NCBI GenBank assembly: GCA_905478325.1
Contig: CAJQIB010000004.1
Coordinates: 62,001 to 126,000 of the forward strand
Direction of reading: 5' to 3'
Length of the DNA stretch: 64,000 nucleotides
Source of the DNA: an uncultured Flavobacteriales bacterium
GTDB lineage: Bacteria; Bacteroidota; Bacteroidia; Flavobacteriales_D; Sanyastnellaceae
Part shown: positions 61,077 through 64,000 of the stretch, in pieces
How positions within the stretch are numbered: the first letter of the stretch is position 1
Layout of the letters: the number at the start of each line of letters is the position of its first letter
Notes under the pieces: generated by a model
Seen by the model: the letters and a program-made list of their open reading frames with translations, nothing else
Databases searched by the model: none
Told to the model about the DNA's origin: nothing
Made by a program: the position numbers and the translations under genes

Positions 61077-64000
61077 ATGACTTTGGTGAAACACACTACC
61101 GCCGAGCGCATAAGCTTTTCATCCGTTGAAATGCCGTTGTCACGTCCAGATTTTCTGGATATTCAACTCCGCTCTTTCCAGGAATTCTTCCAATTGGAGA
61201 CGAATCCTGAAAACCGTGAATCGGAAGGCCTATTCAAGGTTTTTAGTGAGAATTTTCCCATTACGGATACACGAAATCAATTCGTGCTCGAATTCCTCGA
61301 CTATTTCGTAGATCCCCCGCGTTATTCTATCAATGAATGCATTGAGCGTGGCTTAACATACAGCGTGCCTTTAAAGGCAAAGCTGAAGCTGTATTGTACG
61401 GATCCGGAACACGAGGATTTTGAGACCATCGTCCAGGATGTTTACCTGGGTACGATACCTTACATGACGCCGCAAGGGTCTTTTGTAATCAATGGGGCAG
61501 AGCGCGTCATTGTCAATCAATTGCACCGTTCTCCCGGGGTATTCTTCGGCCAAAGTCGCCATGCGAATGGCACGAAGCTTTACAGTGCACGGATTATCCC
61601 GTTTAAGGGGTCTTGGATTGAGTTTGCAACGGACATCAACAGTGTCATGTATGCTTACATCGATCGCAAGAAGAAGTTGCCCGTTACCACATTGCTGCGG
61701 GCGATCGGCTTTGAAACCGACCGAGATATTTTAGACATCTTCAACCTTGCTGATGAAGTTAAGGTTAGCAAAGCAGGCTTAAAGCGTGCCATCGGCCGAC
61801 GTCTCGCAGCGCGTGTTTTGAAAACATGGGTAGAGGACTTCGTTGATGAGGATACAGGTGAAGTCGTTTCTATTGAAAGAAATGAGGTGGTCCTCGATCG
61901 TGAAACGATCGTCGAGAAGGATCATATTGATTTGATTGTTGATTCGGGTAGCAAGTCCATAATTCTGCACAAAGAGGATATCAACCAGGCTGACTATGCG
62001 ATAATCTACAATACGCTTCAAAAAGACAGCTCGAATTCTGAAAAAGAAGCCGTTGAGTATATCTACCGTCAATTGCGGAATGCTGAGCCACCAGATTTGG
62101 ATACAGCACGTGGTGTAATTGACAAGTTATTCTTCTCTGAGCAACGATATGACTTGGGTGAAGTTGGACGTTTCCGAATTAACCGAAAGCTGAATATCAA
62201 AGACGATGTTCAAAATCGTACGTTAACTAAGGATGACATTCTTCTGATTATCAAGTACTTGCTTGATTTGGTGAATTCAAATGCAGATGTCGATGACATT
62301 GACCACCTATCGAATCGAAGGATCCGAACAGTAGGAGAGCAGTTGTATAGCCAGTTCGGAGTTGGTTTGGCGAGGATGGCTCGAACCATACGAGAGCGTA
62401 TGAATGTGAGAGACAATGAGGTCTTTACTCCAACGGATTTGATCAATGCCAAGACGCTGAGCTCGGTGATCAATAGTTTCTTTGGAACGAACCAGCTGTC
62501 TCAGTTTATGGACCAGACGAATCCGCTGAGTGAGGTAACGCACAAGCGGCGTATCTCAGCACTCGGGCCTGGTGGGCTTTCCCGTGAACGGGCTGGTTTT
62601 GAGGTTCGTGACGTACACTACACGCACTATGGTCGTCTATGCACAATTGAAACGCCTGAGGGACCTAACATTGGTTTGATCAGTTCATTGTGTGTTTTCG
62701 CAAAAGTGAACCGCTTAGGATTCATTGAAACACCCTACCGCCGCGTTAAGGACGGAAAGGTTTCAAACAAGCCGGAGGATGTTATATACCTCTCAGCTGA
62801 AGATGAAGACTCAAGCTTGATTGCACAGGCAAATGCTCCGATCACAAAAGATGGAACATTTAAGAATGACATTGTGAAGGCGCGAATGGAAGGAGATTTC
62901 CCTCAAGTGGCTCCGGACCAGTTGAATTATATGGACGTTGCTCCTAACCAGATCGCTTCGATTGCTGCATCATTGATTCCGTTTTTGGAGCATGATGACG
63001 CCAACCGTGCCTTGATGGGGTCCAACATGATGCGTCAGGCAGTGCCGTTGATGCGTCCAGTGGCTCCAATTGTAGGAACAGGTCTGGAGAAATCAGTTGC
63101 TGAAGATTCTAGAATCTTAATGCGAGCTGAAGCAGATGGTGTTGTAGAGTTTGTTGATTCAGATTTCATCCATATCAAATATGCGATGGACGAAAAGGAT
63201 CAATTGGTCACATTTGAAGAAGATGTGAAGATCTATGATATTCCGAAGTTCAAGCGAACGAACCAAGGGACTTGCATGAACTTGAAGCCCATCGTTGAGA
63301 GGGGTGCACATGTGAAGGCAGGACAGATTTTGGTTGAAGGGTACTCAACGGATAACGGTGAGCTCGCTCTGGGTCAAAACATGAAGGTCGCTTTCATGCC
63401 TTGGAAGGGGTACAACTTTGAGGATGCTATTGTAATCAATGAGCGCGTGGTTCGTGAAGATGTCTTCACCTCCCTGCACGTTGATGAATATGTATTGGAA
63501 GTTCGTGATACAAAGCGTGGTGTTGAAGAATTGACAAGTGATATTCCAAACGTTAGCGAAGAAGCTACGAGTGATTTGGATGAAAACGGTCTGATCCGCG
63601 TAGGAGCAGAGGTCAAGGAAGGCGACATCCTCATTGGAAAAATCACTCCTAAAGGAGAGTCAGATCCGAGTCCTGAAGAGAAATTGCTTCGTGCAATCTT
63701 TGGAGATAAGGCTGGAGATGTGAAAGATGCTTCATTGAAAATGCCGCCATCTGGACAAGGGGTCGTCATCGACAAGAAGTTATTTAGCCGTGCGATCAAA
63801 GACCGTAAATCTAAAGCTGCTGACAAGGCTGTCTTGGAAACGATCGATAAGCAATTTGATGTCGAAGCCGCGGACTTGAAAAAAGTCTTGGTGGAGAAGT
63901 TGATGAAGCTAGTTGGCGGTAAAGTGTGTCAGGGAGTCAACAACTACTACAAAGAGGAGCAAGTCAAGAAGGGAGTGAAGTTCACTCAGAAGATCTTGAC
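61077..64000 (+). CDS. rpoB: DNA-directed RNA polymerase subunit beta, 3' truncated by window edge
   Basis: The open frame starts ATG at 61077 ([34 protein letters not shown]) and continues to the window edge, about 974 codons. Recognisable segments are [22 protein letters not shown], the rifampicin region [67 protein letters not shown] (Gln, Asp, His, Arg and Ser at their usual wild-type positions) and [22 protein letters not shown]. The rest, and rpoC, lie beyond. Confidence 0.98.
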   Translation, partial: MTLVKHTTAERISFSSVEMPLSRPDFLDIQLRSFQEFFQLETNPENRESEGLFKVFSENFPITDTRNQFVLEFLDYFVDPPRYSINECIERGLTYSVPLKAKLKLYCTDPEHEDFETIVQDVYLGTIPYMTPQGSFVINGAERVIVNQLHRSPGVFFGQSRHANGTKLYSARIIPFKGSWIEFATDINSVMYAYIDRKKKLPVTTLLRAIGFETDRDILDIFNLADEVKVSKAGLKRAIGRRLAARVLKTWVEDFVDEDTGEVVSIERNEVVLDRETIVEKDHIDLIVDSGSKSIILHKEDINQADYAIIYNTLQKDSSNSEKEAVEYIYRQLRNAEPPDLDTARGVIDKLFFSEQRYDLGEVGRFRINRKLNIKDDVQNRTLTKDDILLIIKYLLDLVNSNADVDDIDHLSNRRIRTVGEQLYSQFGVGLARMARTIRERMNVRDNEVFTPTDLINAKTLSSVINSFFGTNQLSQFMDQTNPLSEVTHKRRISALGPGGLSRERAGFEVRDVHYTHYGRLCTIETPEGPNIGLISSLCVFAKVNRLGFIETPYRRVKDGKVSNKPEDVIYLSAEDEDSSLIAQANAPITKDGTFKNDIVKARMEGDFPQVAPDQLNYMDVAPNQIASIAASLIPFLEHDDANRALMGSNMMRQAVPLMRPVAPIVGTGLEKSVAEDSRILMRAEADGVVEFVDSDFIHIKYAMDEKDQLVTFEEDVKIYDIPKFKRTNQGTCMNLKPIVERGAHVKAGQILVEGYSTDNGELALGQNMKVAFMPWKGYNFEDAIVINERVVREDVFTSLHVDEYVLEVRDTKRGVEELTSDIPNVSEEATSDLDENGLIRVGAEVKEGDILIGKITPKGESDPSPEEKLLRAIFGDKAGDVKDASLKMPPSGQGVVIDKKLFSRAIKDRKSKAADKAVLETIDKQFDVEAADLKKVLVEKLMKLVGGKVCQGVNNYYKEEQVKKGVKFTQKIL

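Overview
The window reads as chromosomal DNA of a free-living, probably marine member of the Bacteroidota, class Flavobacteriia or close to it. This is inferred from Bacteroidota-type gene content (type IX secretion cargo with C-terminal sorting domains, a PorE-like protein, glutamine synthetase III, a menaquinone gene set, a TonB receptor with a carboxypeptidase-like regulatory domain), from TTG/TTTG-N19-23-TANNTT(T/C)G promoters in place of sigma70 boxes, and from the order rpsU-xerC-hpf-tRNAs-tuf-trnW-secE-nusG-rplKAJL-rpoB. Genes are tightly packed, many share ATGA stop/start overlaps, and no gene-free stretch exceeds 300 bases (the longest is about 230 bp, 1384-1611). I saw no IS element, prophage, CRISPR array or rRNA.

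Layout. 1-9.3 kb: the 3' end of a SusA-like alpha-amylase, a PhnA-type zinc-ribbon protein, an outer-membrane protein, mnmE, sucD, a GH109-like oxidoreductase-fold glycosidase in a folK-dNK-GH109 unit, and sppA. 9.4-14.6 kb: a small lipoprotein overlapping a secreted S1 protease, a family 2 glycosyltransferase, an ECF sigma factor and rsmG. 14.8-24.2 kb: an orphan response regulator divergent from a menI-menF-menD-menB-menA-menC-menE cluster, followed by rdgB and accA. 24.2-31.1 kb: a TPR lipoprotein, an S37-like peptidase and, on the minus strand, rpsF-rpsR-rplI and uvrB-trmH. 31.3-46.3 kb: dnaX, a TonB receptor, a small membrane protein, an S4-domain protein, a GNAT protein, an aminotransferase, a very large PNGase F-related T9SS protein, glnN and porE-like. 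46.3-54.5 kb: purM-prfA-pyrF, a K+ channel, an alanine/glycine symporter, an HhH protein, apt and an acyl-CoA dehydrogenase. 54.5-64 kb: the conserved translation/transcription block, ending inside rpoB.

The cell implied respires with menaquinone, degrades glycans and proteins with surface or secreted enzymes exported by T9SS, and assimilates ammonium with GS III.

The most notable observation is an 11-A run inside dnaX, placed exactly at the end of the clamp-loader core. Both alternative reading frames terminate within four codons, which is the signature of a programmed slippage or frameshift site making a short gamma-like subunit. Other points of interest are a C-terminal cassette shared by two otherwise unrelated T9SS enzymes, the lipoprotein/protease pair, and several strong RNA hairpins in the tuf-rpoB region. 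I found no clear, wholly undescribed multigene system.
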